DNA of 64,000 nucleotides from Thermoplasmatales archaeon (GCA_012520845.1 JAAYNL010000019.1:1-64000), one strand, 5' to 3'. Counted from the first letter of the stretch, positions 53,301 to 61,614 are shown. Numbers and translations: made by a program. The notes: a model not told the origin generated them from the letters alone.

Positions 53301-54073
53301 ATGAGGTGGGAAAAGGGCGACGTGGAAACCAGCACGTCGATCATCGGCCGACCGGATTCCAGGAAATACCTTTCCACTATGCCCAGCGCCCCCTTGGAGG
53401 AGCCGTCCTTGGCGGTGGAAAGGGAATAGAACACCGGTATCGTGGACATGCCGTTGGATTCCAGCTCCCGGACCAGCATGTCTATGGCCGCGGTGTTCTC
53501 GTAAATCCAAATGTTCGACGTGAACATTATGCCCACGCAGGGCCTGGTGCGGTCCAAGGCCCCCAGGTAATCCTCCAAGGCGACGTCCCTGGGGAAATCC
53601 GGGTGGTATATCCCATCCTCCCTCTGTTTCACCGGGTCGGGGACGTCGCCTTCCCCCGTCAGATACCTGTTCAACCAATGGATGATTCCCCTGTCGTTCT
53701 CCGCGCCCCTGTTGGCGACGTACGCCGAAAGCTCGAGGAACTCCTCGTCGGTGCCCTTGAAGTAATCGCGGAAAGCGAACCTGACGTCCGGGCTCCCCGA
53801 GTAGACCATGACTAGGCCCTTTGCCTCCTTTAGGTGCCTCTCGTACTTGCCGAACCAAGTCGCCCTGGAAGGTTCCGTCATGCACCTCATCAGCACCAGA
53901 TCCGCCTCCGCCGTCCTCTCGACGAGTTCCCTGTAAACCAGAACGTCCTCGGCATCGGCGGAGTTGAGGCAAAGGATCTCCAAGTCGACCCCCAATTCCT
54001 CGGCCGCCGCCTTGGCCGGGGCTGCCATGGCGTTGGCGTCGAAACTTTGGATGGAGATATACGCCAATTTCAT
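50327..54073 (-). CDS. CobN/BchH-type chelatase large subunit
   Basis: 1248 residues, the full length of the CobN/ChlH family that binds the tetrapyrrole and metal. The conserved core VVHVGTHGTLEWLPG (about residue 540) and the C-terminal AYGAGVNNAIENGAW and LDTDDVYAYLGGLNAF are present. With ATPase partners (ChlI and ChlD types at 58.6-61.5 kb) it would form an ATP-dependent metal chelatase. Co insertion is the classic CobN reaction, but that belongs to oxygen-dependent B12 synthesis. Other CobN relatives are thought to act on haem in anaerobes, possibly removing iron. The substrate is open. TATA box at 54096-54103; divergent from the importer ATPase. Confidence 0.88.
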   Translation of the reverse strand: MKLAYISIQSFDANAMAAPAKAAAEELGVDLEILCLNSADAEDVLVYRELVERTAEADLVLMRCMTEPSRATWFGKYERHLKEAKGLVMVYSGSPDVRFAFRDYFKGTDEEFLELSAYVANRGAENDRGIIHWLNRYLTGEGDVPDPVKQREDGIYHPDFPRDVALEDYLGALDRTRPCVGIMFTSNIWIYENTAAIDMLVRELESNGMSTIPVFYSLSTAKDGSSKGALGIVERYFLESGRPMIDVLVSTSPFSHLMNSRDGDGGIRTDDDDNFYRNVLGMPVINVTNLVGHYPDYEELATTDAKEFPVSLFWPEVDGQIISVPISSVEGPRGMVRLYSGIADRIARVARFAKGWARLRAKPPSERKVAILVYQHRPETAKLGSAAGLDTIESVADMLKALDSAGYRVEGVPEDGRALVDEMLAAVTNNLEWCDSHHIREKSAHLMPMGEYLPHFESIPRFNRDGIAETWGDPPGPIMTEGGSMIIPGLVKGNVYVGYQPPRGRFDMAEQLLHDPALAITHQYLAFYRWIRDVFGADAVVHVGTHGTLEWLPGRSATLSGTCYPDVAMDSIPHLYPYIIDDPGEGIQAKRRSEAVLLGHMCPTMARAGNYEETSAIEVPMQQYFSMRGRISEDRKGKLLEQMYDACVEISIFDDLGLTDSVKSPADLEGHLDKLHDYLFDVKDSIVRDGLHIFGRPPEGERMLESVYSLSRLRNGTIPSLRDSVGSAMGLDARALAEDPSGRLPDGTVNSVALEEIDAATMGLIRAMGEKGFDPTECRALAEATVGANAELGKAVGYICDELVPNLLAMTDEMDNFLVGLDGGYVPPGPSGAPTRGCAHILPMGRNYYGVDPEAVPTRAAWETGKEMAEQMISRHVEEKGEYPLEIGFIVWATDTMKTGGDDTAYILWLMGVRPTWSETGDHVTGLEVVPLEELGRPRLDVTVRITGLFRDAFPNLVNMIDDAVDMVANLDESDGDNRLAANLRKDIVSYLRKGIPETEAHRMASARVFGCPPGAYGAGVNNAIENGAWQTVQDLADIYITWGSHAYGRGLDGVSMRDEFIERFGRVGVTIKNMPDREIDMLDTDDVYAYLGGLNAFVRAYGRADAVSYIGDSSNPDRVRTRDAAEECKFLFRSKLLNPKFIGGLKQHGFRGAAEIAKLTEHVFGWDATSDIVEGWMYEGIADRFLFDDETREWMKEQNPDALRDTASRLLEAMDRGMWDCDPETRKRIEDVYMDAEAHLEFVTDRS

Positions 54074-54095
54074 GGCTGGCACATGTCTTTTTCCG

Positions 54096-54103
54096 TATAA
54101 ATC
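54096..54103 (-). promoter_or_regulatory. TATA box of the cobN-type gene
   Basis: GATTTATA on the minus strand, 23-30 bp before the ATG at 54073, consistent with a leaderless transcript. Confidence 0.5.
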
Positions 54104-54192
54104 CTTTGGAACTCCCCCGTACCGGTCGCCCACGCAATCCCCCCTTAGATTCCCAGTTCTGGATACGGAAAGGGTTAAGTCGGTGCAAACGA

Positions 54193-54207
54193 TGGACCAT
54201 ACGTCCA
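54193..54207. promoter_or_regulatory. TTGGA-type operator between cobN and the importer ATPase
   Basis: TGGAC-CATAC-GTCCA, followed by A, so one half is the full GTCCAA. It lies 13 bp before the ATPase ATG and 120 bp from cobN. It probably controls the ATPase directly; effect on cobN is possible. Confidence 0.6.
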
Positions 54208-54220
54208 ACGGAGTGGGACC

Positions 54221-55048
54221 ATGAACGTGGAAATGGATGGCGTTTGTTTCTCGTACACCACCGTGAAGGTGCTCAACGACATTACGCTGAAAATCCAACC
54301 GTCCGAATTGGTTTCGATAGTCGGGCCGAACGGGGTCGGCAAATCCACGCTGCTCCACTGCATGAACAAAATCCTGAAACCCACGTCCGGCACCGTCCTC
54401 ATCGGCGAGAAGGACCTCGACGAATACGGGATAAAGGAATTGGCCAAGCACGTGGGGTACGTCCCGTACGTCCCGTCGGACTCCTTCCCGCTGACCGTCA
54501 TAGACACCGTCCTCATGGGCAGGCACCCCCATTCGGGATGGAGGTTCACCGAGAGCGACGTGAACTTGGCCTACGACATCATGGACGGGATGGGGATTTC
54601 CGACTTCGCGATGAGGCCCTTCAACAGCCTCAGCGCGGGGCAGCGGCAGAAGGTCATGCTTGCCAGGGGCTTCGCGCAATCCCCCGAGATTTTGCTTCTC
54701 GACGAACCCACCTCGAACCTCGACGTGAAACACATGCTGGAGGTCATGAAAATACTCAGGAAGATGTCGAAGGAGAACGGGGTGACGGTCATCATGGTCA
54801 ACCACGACCTGAACATGGCCTCCAAGTTCGCCGACAGGATGATCCTGATGTCGAACGGCGGCATACACACCATAGGGACGCCGACAGAGGTCGTGACGAG
54901 GGAAAACCTCAGGGACGTGTACGGGGTCGAGAGCGAGGTCGTCATGGACCTCGGCCGGCCTTACGTCATCCTCAGGGACGTCGTCCAAGAAAACGGGCGG
55001 AGGGAGGATGCCCCATGCGCCGTCCCGCCCCAATCAGTTCCAAGCTGA
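54221..55048 (+). CDS. ABC importer ATPase (FecE/BtuD type)
   Basis: 275 residues: Walker A GPNGVGKST, Q-loop region YVPYVPSD, signature LSAGQRQKVML, Walker B LLLDEPTS and the switch His in VNHD. This is the ATPase of iron-chelate, haem or corrinoid importers. It is the only such ATPase in the window and lies convergent to one permease pair (15-bp overlap with 55034-56101), so it may serve both importers. Start supported by GGAGTGGG (54210-54217). Confidence 0.92.
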   Translation: MNVEMDGVCFSYTTVKVLNDITLKIQPSELVSIVGPNGVGKSTLLHCMNKILKPTSGTVLIGEKDLDEYGIKELAKHVGYVPYVPSDSFPLTVIDTVLMGRHPHSGWRFTESDVNLAYDIMDGMGISDFAMRPFNSLSAGQRQKVMLARGFAQSPEILLLDEPTSNLDVKHMLEVMKILRKMSKENGVTVIMVNHDLNMASKFADRMILMSNGGIHTIGTPTEVVTRENLRDVYGVESEVVMDLGRPYVILRDVVQENGRREDAPCAVPPQSVPS

Positions 55049-56101
55049 CCTTTTTTGCTTTATCAATATGACGATGAAGATTGGGCTGCCGATCAACGCG
55101 GTGACCACCCCCACGGGCAAACCAGCCGGGCCGATCGTCCTCGCGAGCATGTCCGATGCGATCAGCATCAGGGAGCCGACGGCCCCCGCACAGGGCACGA
55201 GTATCCTGTTGTCGGAACCGACGAAAATCCGCGCTATGTGAGGGGCCACCAACCCCACGAAGCCTATCGTTCCGGTAAAACACACTATCGCCGCGGTACA
55301 CAGGGAGACCGTCACGATTACCTTCGCCCTGGCGACGCTTGGGTTCACGCCCAGGCTCAACGCGCCGTCGTCCCCCAGGGACAGGGCATTCATGTCCTTG
55401 GAAAGGACGGTCAGCAGGACGATGGACAGGACCATAACGATGAGCATCACGGGTATTCCGTCCCAACCAACCTTGTTGAGAGTCCCTACCGACCATCTGA
55501 ATATCTCCGACAACTTCTCGATATCAGCGGTCACCTTCACCAACGATGTGGCAGCGTTGAACATGTACATCATTGCCACGCCAATGAGGATTGTCATCGT
55601 CGCCGTCGTCTTTTTCGAAACGGAGATTGAAACGATGGCGACCGTGGGTATCATGGCGAAGAGGAACGCCATCGCCATTAACGCGAAGTTGCCCTGCAAC
55701 CACGGCAACGCTATCCCCATCGATATGTACAAAGCGGCGCCAAGTGCCGCGGCGGAGGAAATCCCCAAGGTGAATGGGTCTGCGAGCGGGTTGCGAAGTA
55801 TGCTCTGCATCGCGGCGCCGCAAGCTGCGAGAGTGGCACCCGCGGCTATGGCCGCTATTGCAATCGGTATATTGATTTTGAATACGACCAGGTGGATTTT
55901 TCTATACCTCGGTATCTCTTCCCAACCCCCTTTCGCGTATTTATAGAGGAAATCGAACAACTCGACGCTCGTCATCTCGAATTTCGAGATGGACAGAGAA
56001 AGAATCCCCAGGATGACGGAAAACAGAAACAGCAGAATAATCCTCAATATCTTCTTCCGGAAATCGGAAATGTATTGCTGGGATCTGCCGTCGCTCACCA
56101 T
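55034..56101 (-). CDS. FecCD-family permease (importer 1, second subunit)
   Basis: 355 residues with about ten membrane helices. Family landmarks: MQSILRNPLADPFTLGISSAAALGA (cut here at the conserved NPLADP), GTIGFVGLVAPHIAR and GPAGLPVGVVTALIG. The cytoplasmic loop that contacts the ATPase is intact. It overlaps the preceding permease start by 7 bp, so the two form a coupled pair and probably a heterodimer. Confidence 0.92.
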   Translation of the reverse strand: MVSDGRSQQYISDFRKKILRIILLFLFSVILGILSLSISKFEMTSVELFDFLYKYAKGGWEEIPRYRKIHLVVFKINIPIAIAAIAAGATLAACGAAMQSILRNPLADPFTLGISSAAALGAALYISMGIALPWLQGNFALMAMAFLFAMIPTVAIVSISVSKKTTATMTILIGVAMMYMFNAATSLVKVTADIEKLSEIFRWSVGTLNKVGWDGIPVMLIVMVLSIVLLTVLSKDMNALSLGDDGALSLGVNPSVARAKVIVTVSLCTAAIVCFTGTIGFVGLVAPHIARIFVGSDNRILVPCAGAVGSLMLIASDMLARTIGPAGLPVGVVTALIGSPIFIVILIKQKRSAWN

Positions 56102-57168
56102 ACCTTGGACCTCTGTTTGAACAACAGCACCAAAAACAACGCGCCGCCTATGAAAGAAACGACTATGCCCACAGGGACCGTGCCTATGTCGGAAATATGC
56201 CTAGACACGACGTCACAGAAAAGAAGGAAGGCCGCACCAAAAAAGAACGACCCGGGTATCACGAACCTATTGTCAGAACCTATGACCAAGCGCACTATGT
56301 GCGGAATGACGAGACCGACGAAACCTATCACGCCCACGAATATAACGACGGTGGCGGTCATGGCGGACAGAATTACGAGTGCCACTATCCTCAGGGTCTC
56401 TGGGTCCACGCCCAAACTTCTCGCGTCCTCGTCGCTGGTGGAAAGTATGTTCAATTTGTTGGAAATGGCAATCAGCAACGTCGTGCCTACAATCGTTGTA
56501 GCCATCGGCAACGGAAGGTATGACCATTTTAAATCGTCCAAAGAGCCGATCTGCCAATGGTAAACCGTTGCCAACGTTTCCTCGTCGGTCATCACCATGA
56601 GCATGGTGCGCAGCGCACTAAAGAAAAAAGATATCGCCACGCCTGCCAAGATCAACGTCGCAGGGGATTTTTTAGTATACGGGGATAAGAATAGGATGAG
56701 TATCACGGGAATCATAGAAAAAATCAGGGCATTCATCGCGACCCCATACTGATCGCCGTATCCCGAGGCAATTGACAGGCCAAGAATCATCGCCACGGCC
56801 CCGCCGAACATGGCGGCGGAGGAGACGCCCGTGGTGAATGGGTCCGCCAACGGATTCCTCATCACGCTTTGCATCGCCGTGCCGCCAACGGCTAGGCTCC
56901 CGCCGCATACGATGGCAAAAATTACCCTCGGCATCCTTATGTCGATAATCGTGCCCTGATCCAGCCACCTGTGGGAGTATGCTTCGTAGTTAACGCCGTC
57001 CAGAGTGTCCCTTATTATTTCTATGATTTCCGAAACCGGTATATCGCTGGCGCCGAGCGTCAAAGAATAGAGTGCCAACGCCACCACGGCCAGAAAGGAA
57101 AAAACGATGAAAAGGGTTTTTTTTAGGATGTGCGCACGGTATTCCCGATGCCTGTTCTGCCCATCCAT
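56095..57168 (-). CDS. FecCD-family permease (importer 1, first subunit)
   Basis: 357 residues, about ten membrane helices, with MQSVMRNPLADPFTTGVSSAA, GVIGFVGLVIPHIVR and GTVPVGIVVSFIGG as family blocks. Start set at the ATG at 57168, preceded by GGTGG; the frame runs back to 57198, overlapping the binding-protein stop. It is second in the binding protein-permease-permease operon. Confidence 0.9.
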   Translation of the reverse strand: MDGQNRHREYRAHILKKTLFIVFSFLAVVALALYSLTLGASDIPVSEIIEIIRDTLDGVNYEAYSHRWLDQGTIIDIRMPRVIFAIVCGGSLAVGGTAMQSVMRNPLADPFTTGVSSAAMFGGAVAMILGLSIASGYGDQYGVAMNALIFSMIPVILILFLSPYTKKSPATLILAGVAISFFFSALRTMLMVMTDEETLATVYHWQIGSLDDLKWSYLPLPMATTIVGTTLLIAISNKLNILSTSDEDARSLGVDPETLRIVALVILSAMTATVVIFVGVIGFVGLVIPHIVRLVIGSDNRFVIPGSFFFGAAFLLFCDVVSRHISDIGTVPVGIVVSFIGGALFLVLLFKQRSKVW

Positions 57169-57194
57169 CGTATCCACCGCGGAACCGGGGAATT

Positions 57195-58460
57195 TCACGA
57201 GACGGGTTTGGACAAAACGTAGGTTCCATCCTCGAAATTCAACTTACCGTCGTAGAACTTCTTCATGAAATCCTTATTGGCGTTGTCGCCGAAATCCTCC
57301 CCTAGGATGTCTTTGTGCATGATGCCGGCAAGGTATGCAACCCTAACGGGAACAGGCACGTCGCCGTTTATAACGTAGCAATTGCCGTTCGTATAAACAT
57401 CGAGATCGACGTAATTCGTCGTCCTTTCGTTGTATTCCTTAGCTTCGTTGACTTCCCCGTATCCCATGTTCTTGAAAGCGAACAGATAATCGTGTTCGTT
57501 GTTCAGGAGCCATGTGCCATAATCGATGGTCGCGCCCGTGCCACCGTAATCCCCGATGGAATAGTCCGAACCCGCGAGAATAACGGCCTCGGCATAGTCC
57601 GAGGTTATTCTCGATATCTTATCCTTAGTGGACGATGCGACGGCATTGGGCTTCTCGACGTCCTTTATCTTTTCAGACAGGTCCCTTTCTAACTTGGCGT
57701 ACCAATTCGTCATGGATTTCGCACGTTCGGTGCCGTCAAGCAAAAAACCGACCATATTGACGGCCTGCGCCCAATCGATGGGTTTCACGGCGGCTGCCTT
57801 GACCCTCACCACATCGATGCCGGCGGCCTTGAGATCGCTTTCGGTTTTGACGTATGCTGTGCTGTCCTGGGTAATCAAAACGGTGGCTCCTTGTTTGAAG
57901 TATTCCTTCGCCTTTTCGGTACTCACAGTCCTAGCATTGTTACCCAAGTCGCTTTTTCCATTGTATTCCGGGAACAGGTCGCCAAAGGTACTGGAAGCGC
58001 CCTTGTTGACCGCGAGTATCTTATCCTCCACGTCCAGCGCCTTCACCAACATGAGTAAATTTGTGCCAGAGGTCGCCATACCGCGATTCACGGGATATTT
58101 CACCGTCACCACATTGACACCGTTGAGGTGGCTGTTGACATAAATCACGGTGCCTTCCTTTTTGTTGATGATGTCGTTCACCAAATTGACGTCCTTCTGG
58201 TCGATGTCCCCGTCTTGGTTGGCGTCGGCCAGGGGGTAGTCTTCCTTCGATTTAGCCCCCGAGATTATTTCGTTCAGCAGCAGGATGTCCTTCCCGTCGA
58301 TGGTGTGGTCCCCGTTGGCGTTGCCGTATACCTCCAGGAGACCGTACCCCATATCGACCATTTTCTCTTCGCCGCCGTCCTTGCTCATGACGATGAGTGC
58401 CGAGGCACCGCCGGCGACGAGAAGGACCGCGGCCAAAATCGCGATTACTTTCGAATCCAT
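57195..58460 (-). CDS. Dockerin-bearing substrate-binding protein of importer 1
   Basis: 421 residues. An N-terminal membrane helix or signal anchor (residues 4-24) is followed at about 45-100 by two dockerin type I repeats, each with a Ca-loop and helix: NANGDHTIDGKDI and DANQDGDIDQKDV. After residue 105 comes a FecB/BtuF (TroA-type) binding domain: VNVVTVKYPVNR, KILAVNKGAS, AVILAGSDYSIG, and a closing VRVAYLAGIMH. It should capture a metal chelate outside the cell for the adjacent permeases. The dockerin suggests attachment to a cohesin-bearing surface partner. Start at the ATG at 58460; the perfect TTGGA operator lies 12 bp upstream. Confidence 0.88.
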   Translation of the reverse strand: MDSKVIAILAAVLLVAGGASALIVMSKDGGEEKMVDMGYGLLEVYGNANGDHTIDGKDILLLNEIISGAKSKEDYPLADANQDGDIDQKDVNLVNDIINKKEGTVIYVNSHLNGVNVVTVKYPVNRGMATSGTNLLMLVKALDVEDKILAVNKGASSTFGDLFPEYNGKSDLGNNARTVSTEKAKEYFKQGATVLITQDSTAYVKTESDLKAAGIDVVRVKAAAVKPIDWAQAVNMVGFLLDGTERAKSMTNWYAKLERDLSEKIKDVEKPNAVASSTKDKISRITSDYAEAVILAGSDYSIGDYGGTGATIDYGTWLLNNEHDYLFAFKNMGYGEVNEAKEYNERTTNYVDLDVYTNGNCYVINGDVPVPVRVAYLAGIMHKDILGEDFGDNANKDFMKKFYDGKLNFEDGTYVLSKPVS

Positions 58461-58471
58461 GTTCACACCTG

Positions 58472-58488
58472 TTGGATTAGTCATCCAA
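58472..58488. promoter_or_regulatory. TTGGA-type operator of importer 1
   Basis: TTGGAT-TAGTC-ATCCAA, a perfect dyad 12 bp before the binding-protein start. A minus-strand TATA-like TTAATATCC lies just upstream (about 58498-58506), so the operator covers the expected transcription start. Confidence 0.7.
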
Positions 58489-58549
58489 CCATTCATATGG
58501 ATATTAAGGTTTCTAAACGGCTAGTAAACAGAAACGCGGATCCCATACG

Positions 58550-58566
58550 TTGGATGATACAACCAT
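58550..58566. promoter_or_regulatory. Imperfect TTGGA-type site before chlI
   Basis: TTGGAT-GATAC-AACCAT: left half perfect, right half 4 of 6. It overlaps the edge of a TATA-like CATTAATAAT (58564-58573) before the ChlI-type gene. Weaker than the other sites. Confidence 0.4.
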
Positions 58567-58604
58567 TAATAATCCGCGGATATTTCCCGACAAGGAGCAA
58601 TCAA

Positions 58605-59627
58605 ATGGAAAGAAAGATCGTGTTCCCGTTCGTGAGGATAGTGGGCCAGGAACCCATGAAAAAGGCCCTCGTCCTCAACATCGTCGACCCGGGGATAGGC
58701 GGCGTGCTCGTCAAGGGCGAGAAGGGCACGGCCAAATCCACGGCGGTAAGGTCGCTTGAGGGTATAATGCCGCGGAAGACCGTGAACGAAGGCTGCCCCT
58801 TCAGATGCGAGACCTCCCGTCCCGACGACGCCTGCCCCGAGTGCAAGGACATGATCGCGGCCGGCAACCCGCCGAAGGGGATTGACGCGCCGATGAGGGT
58901 CGTCGAACTCCCACTCAGCGCCACCGGCGACAGGGTAACCGGCACGCTCGACATAGAGCATATACTGAAGACCGGGGAGAGGAAGTTCGACCCCGGCATC
59001 CTGGCCCAGGCGAACGGCAACCTGCTCTACGTCGACGAGGTGAACCTCCTGGACGACCATCTCGTGGACCTGCTGCTGGACTCCGCGGCCATGGGCGTCA
59101 ACTACGTGGAAAGGGAGGGCATTTCCTACTCGCACCCGTCCCGCTTCGTCCTCGTAGGCACCATGAACCCGGAGGAGGGCGACCTGAGGCCGCAGCTGTT
59201 GGACAGGTTCGGCATGTCCGTGGACGTCAAAGGGGACGCCGATTTCGAGAAGAAGAAGGAAATCGTCCGCCGGCGCATTGAGTTCGACGCGGACCCCGCC
59301 GCATACCTCATGGCCGCGGCGAAGGAGACCGAGGAGCTCAGGAGACGCATAAGGGAGGCGAGGGATAAATTGCCGGGAATCGGGGTGGACGACGGTTCCC
59401 TTTCCGACGTCGTCAACATCACGCTGAATTTCGGCATCGACGGCCACCGGGCGGAGATTGCCATGATCAGGGCGGCGAAAGCGAACGCCGCCCTCGACGG
59501 GCGCGGAAAAGTCGCAAGGAAGGATGTTTTGGAAGTCGCCCCGCTGGTGATTGCCCACCGCCTGAGGAGGCGCCCCTTCGAGAGTACCGAACTGAACCCC
59601 GGTGATATCGAGAGATGCCTCAGTTGA
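58605..59627 (+). CDS. ChlI/BchI-type AAA subunit of a metal chelatase
   Basis: 340 residues. Walker A GEKGTAKST, Walker B LLYVDEVNLLDDH, sensor GTMNPEEGDLRPQLLDRFG and the typical late helical domain. A four-Cys insert (GCPFRCETSRPDDACPEC, about residues 63-80) may bind zinc, as in some cobaltochelatase-type ChlI. It drives the large subunit by ATP hydrolysis together with ChlD. ATG at 58605 after AAGGAG with 7-bp spacing. Overlaps chlD by 13 bp. Confidence 0.9.
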   Translation: MERKIVFPFVRIVGQEPMKKALVLNIVDPGIGGVLVKGEKGTAKSTAVRSLEGIMPRKTVNEGCPFRCETSRPDDACPECKDMIAAGNPPKGIDAPMRVVELPLSATGDRVTGTLDIEHILKTGERKFDPGILAQANGNLLYVDEVNLLDDHLVDLLLDSAAMGVNYVEREGISYSHPSRFVLVGTMNPEEGDLRPQLLDRFGMSVDVKGDADFEKKKEIVRRRIEFDADPAAYLMAAAKETEELRRRIREARDKLPGIGVDDGSLSDVVNITLNFGIDGHRAEIAMIRAAKANAALDGRGKVARKDVLEVAPLVIAHRLRRRPFESTELNPGDIERCLS

Positions 59628-61513
59628 GCCCCCCCAGGATACCGTTCACCTCCGTGGAGGGCATGGAGGACGCCAAAAAGGCGATACTCTGCGCCCTCGT
59701 CAGCCCCAACATAAGGACGGTGCTGATACAGGGGCCCCCGGGAACCGGGAAGACCGCGCTGGCCAGGTCCATCCCCGGCATAGACCCGGGAAAGCGCCTG
59801 GTCAACGTTCCGCTGGGCGTCGCCGACGAGGACCTTCTCGGCGGTCTGGACCTCGAGCGGGCAATCAAGGGCGGGGGCGTCGGTGCAAGGGCGGGCCTGC
59901 TGGCGGAATCCCACGGCAACCTGCTCTACATTGACGACGTGAACCTGCTGGACGAGAGGCTTTCCGCCGTCGTCCTGGAGTCGGTCGCATCCGGCGGCAT
60001 GTCCCTGGAAAGGGACGGCGTCTCCGCCTCCTACGAATGCGACACGAAGCTGTTCGCCACGATGAACCCCCTGGAGGGTGCGTTGAAGGGACACTACCTG
60101 GACCGTTTCGACCTATGCGCCTTCTCCGACTACCCGTCGGAGGAGGACGGCCGCAAAGCTATCGCCAGGAAAAGCCTGCACAGGGCCGACGACCCCAAGG
60201 GGTTCGCCAGGGCCCATTCGGAAGGCGACGCGGAGTTGGCGGCAAAGGTCGCCAGGGCACGGGAAATCGTCGGTTTCGTGACGATATCCGACGGGCTCAT
60301 CGACATAATCAACGAGCTTTGCCACGGCGTGGGCGCCCATGGAATGAGGGGCAGCCTCGCCCTGGTCAACGCCTCCAAAGCGCTCGCCGCGTTGGATTCA
60401 AGGGACGAGGTGACGCTGGCGGACGTGGAATCCGTCGCCGTGATTTGCCTGGGGCACAGGAGAACCGTCGACGCCGTTGCGGAGGAAGACCCGGAGCCCC
60501 GGAGGCGGGATGCCGAGGAAAAACCCGAAAAGCAACCTGAGAAACCGTCCGAACAACGTCCCCCGACCCCGCCCAAAAACAGCGGTCCCGATTCCCCGCC
60601 GCCGCGGCCGCCGCCGCGGGAAGATGATGACCCGGGGGAGGGCGGCGGCGAGGCCAGGGAAATCCTGCACGAGATAGGCAGAAGGTTCAGGGTCATCGAT
60701 TACCTGGTGCGCGGGGACGGCGCCAGGAAAACCAAGGGCAGGGCCGGGCGCAGGGATGCCGTCATAAGCGACGACAGCACGGGAAGGCACGTCTCCCACA
60801 GGGAATCCGACGGCAAACCCGCGGACGTCGACATCGGCGCCACCATCCGAGCCGCCGCCCGGAGCGGGAGGGGGCCCGGCGATGGGTTGGCTATTTCGGT
60901 AACCAAAGACGACATACGCGAAAAGGTCAGGGAAAAACGCACCGGTTCCACAATCCTGTTCGTGATGGACGCCAGCGGTTCCCTCGGCCTAAGGAGGAGG
61001 ATGGCCGCAGTCAAGGGGGCGATGCTGTCGATGCTCCTGGAAAGCTACGTGAAAAGGGACAGGATAGGGTTGATGGTGTTCAGGCGCGACGGCGCGGAGA
61101 TGGTCGTGCCGCCGACGAAGTCATTCGAATACGGGTACAGAAGGCTCGAGGATTTGCGCACCGGCGGGGGCACTCCGTTGGGCGACGCCCTCGTGAAATC
61201 CCACGAATACATGACCAGGTACGCCTGTTCGAACCCGGGCGAGGCCTGTTACGTCGTATTGCTGACCGACGGCAGGGCCAACGTGGCATTCAAGAAGGGC
61301 GAGGACCCGCATTCCGAAGCCATGGCGATCGCCGGGGCGCTCTCGGACTCAACGTTCGACTGGATCGTCGTGGACACGGAGGAGGGTCCGCCGACGTTCG
61401 GGTTCGCCGCCGACCTCGCGAGGAACCTGGGCGCGACGTACTTCAAACTGGAGGATTTGGACGCCGACGCCCTGAAAGATAGCGTGGCGCTCGTGACGGG
61501 GGGCCGGTATTGA
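59615..61513 (+). CDS. ChlD/BchD-type AAA-VWA subunit of a metal chelatase
   Basis: 632 residues in three parts. AAA domain (about 1-285): Walker A GPPGTGKTA, Walker B LLYIDDVNLLDE, and ATMNPLEGALKGHYLDRFD. A Pro/acid-rich linker (about 288-345). A C-terminal VWA domain (from about 444) with MIDAS DASGS, GGGTPLGDAL and LTDGRAN. This is the standard ChlD layout; ChlD rings with ChlI and contacts the CobN/ChlH subunit via VWA. Unlike many ChlD proteins its Walker A is intact, so it may hydrolyse ATP. Confidence 0.9.
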   Translation: MPQLSPPRIPFTSVEGMEDAKKAILCALVSPNIRTVLIQGPPGTGKTALARSIPGIDPGKRLVNVPLGVADEDLLGGLDLERAIKGGGVGARAGLLAESHGNLLYIDDVNLLDERLSAVVLESVASGGMSLERDGVSASYECDTKLFATMNPLEGALKGHYLDRFDLCAFSDYPSEEDGRKAIARKSLHRADDPKGFARAHSEGDAELAAKVARAREIVGFVTISDGLIDIINELCHGVGAHGMRGSLALVNASKALAALDSRDEVTLADVESVAVICLGHRRTVDAVAEEDPEPRRRDAEEKPEKQPEKPSEQRPPTPPKNSGPDSPPPRPPPREDDDPGEGGGEAREILHEIGRRFRVIDYLVRGDGARKTKGRAGRRDAVISDDSTGRHVSHRESDGKPADVDIGATIRAAARSGRGPGDGLAISVTKDDIREKVREKRTGSTILFVMDASGSLGLRRRMAAVKGAMLSMLLESYVKRDRIGLMVFRRDGAEMVVPPTKSFEYGYRRLEDLRTGGGTPLGDALVKSHEYMTRYACSNPGEACYVVLLTDGRANVAFKKGEDPHSEAMAIAGALSDSTFDWIVVDTEEGPPTFGFAADLARNLGATYFKLEDLDADALKDSVALVTGGRY

Positions 61514-61582
61514 ATGCCGACTCGCGCCCATATGGAGAACGCGTACGGCCAATTAAACCATACGTTCATATAAACGAAATGA

Positions 61583-61599
61583 TTGGACGATATGTCCAA
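61583..61599. promoter_or_regulatory. TTGGA-type operator of importer 2
   Basis: TTGGAC-GATAT-GTCCAA, a perfect dyad. A TATA-like CATATAAAC (about 61567-61575) lies just upstream, so the operator sits at the expected start of transcription; GGGGGGAG follows as ribosome site. Confidence 0.7.
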
Positions 61600-61614
61600 T
61601 AATGGGGGGAGTCG

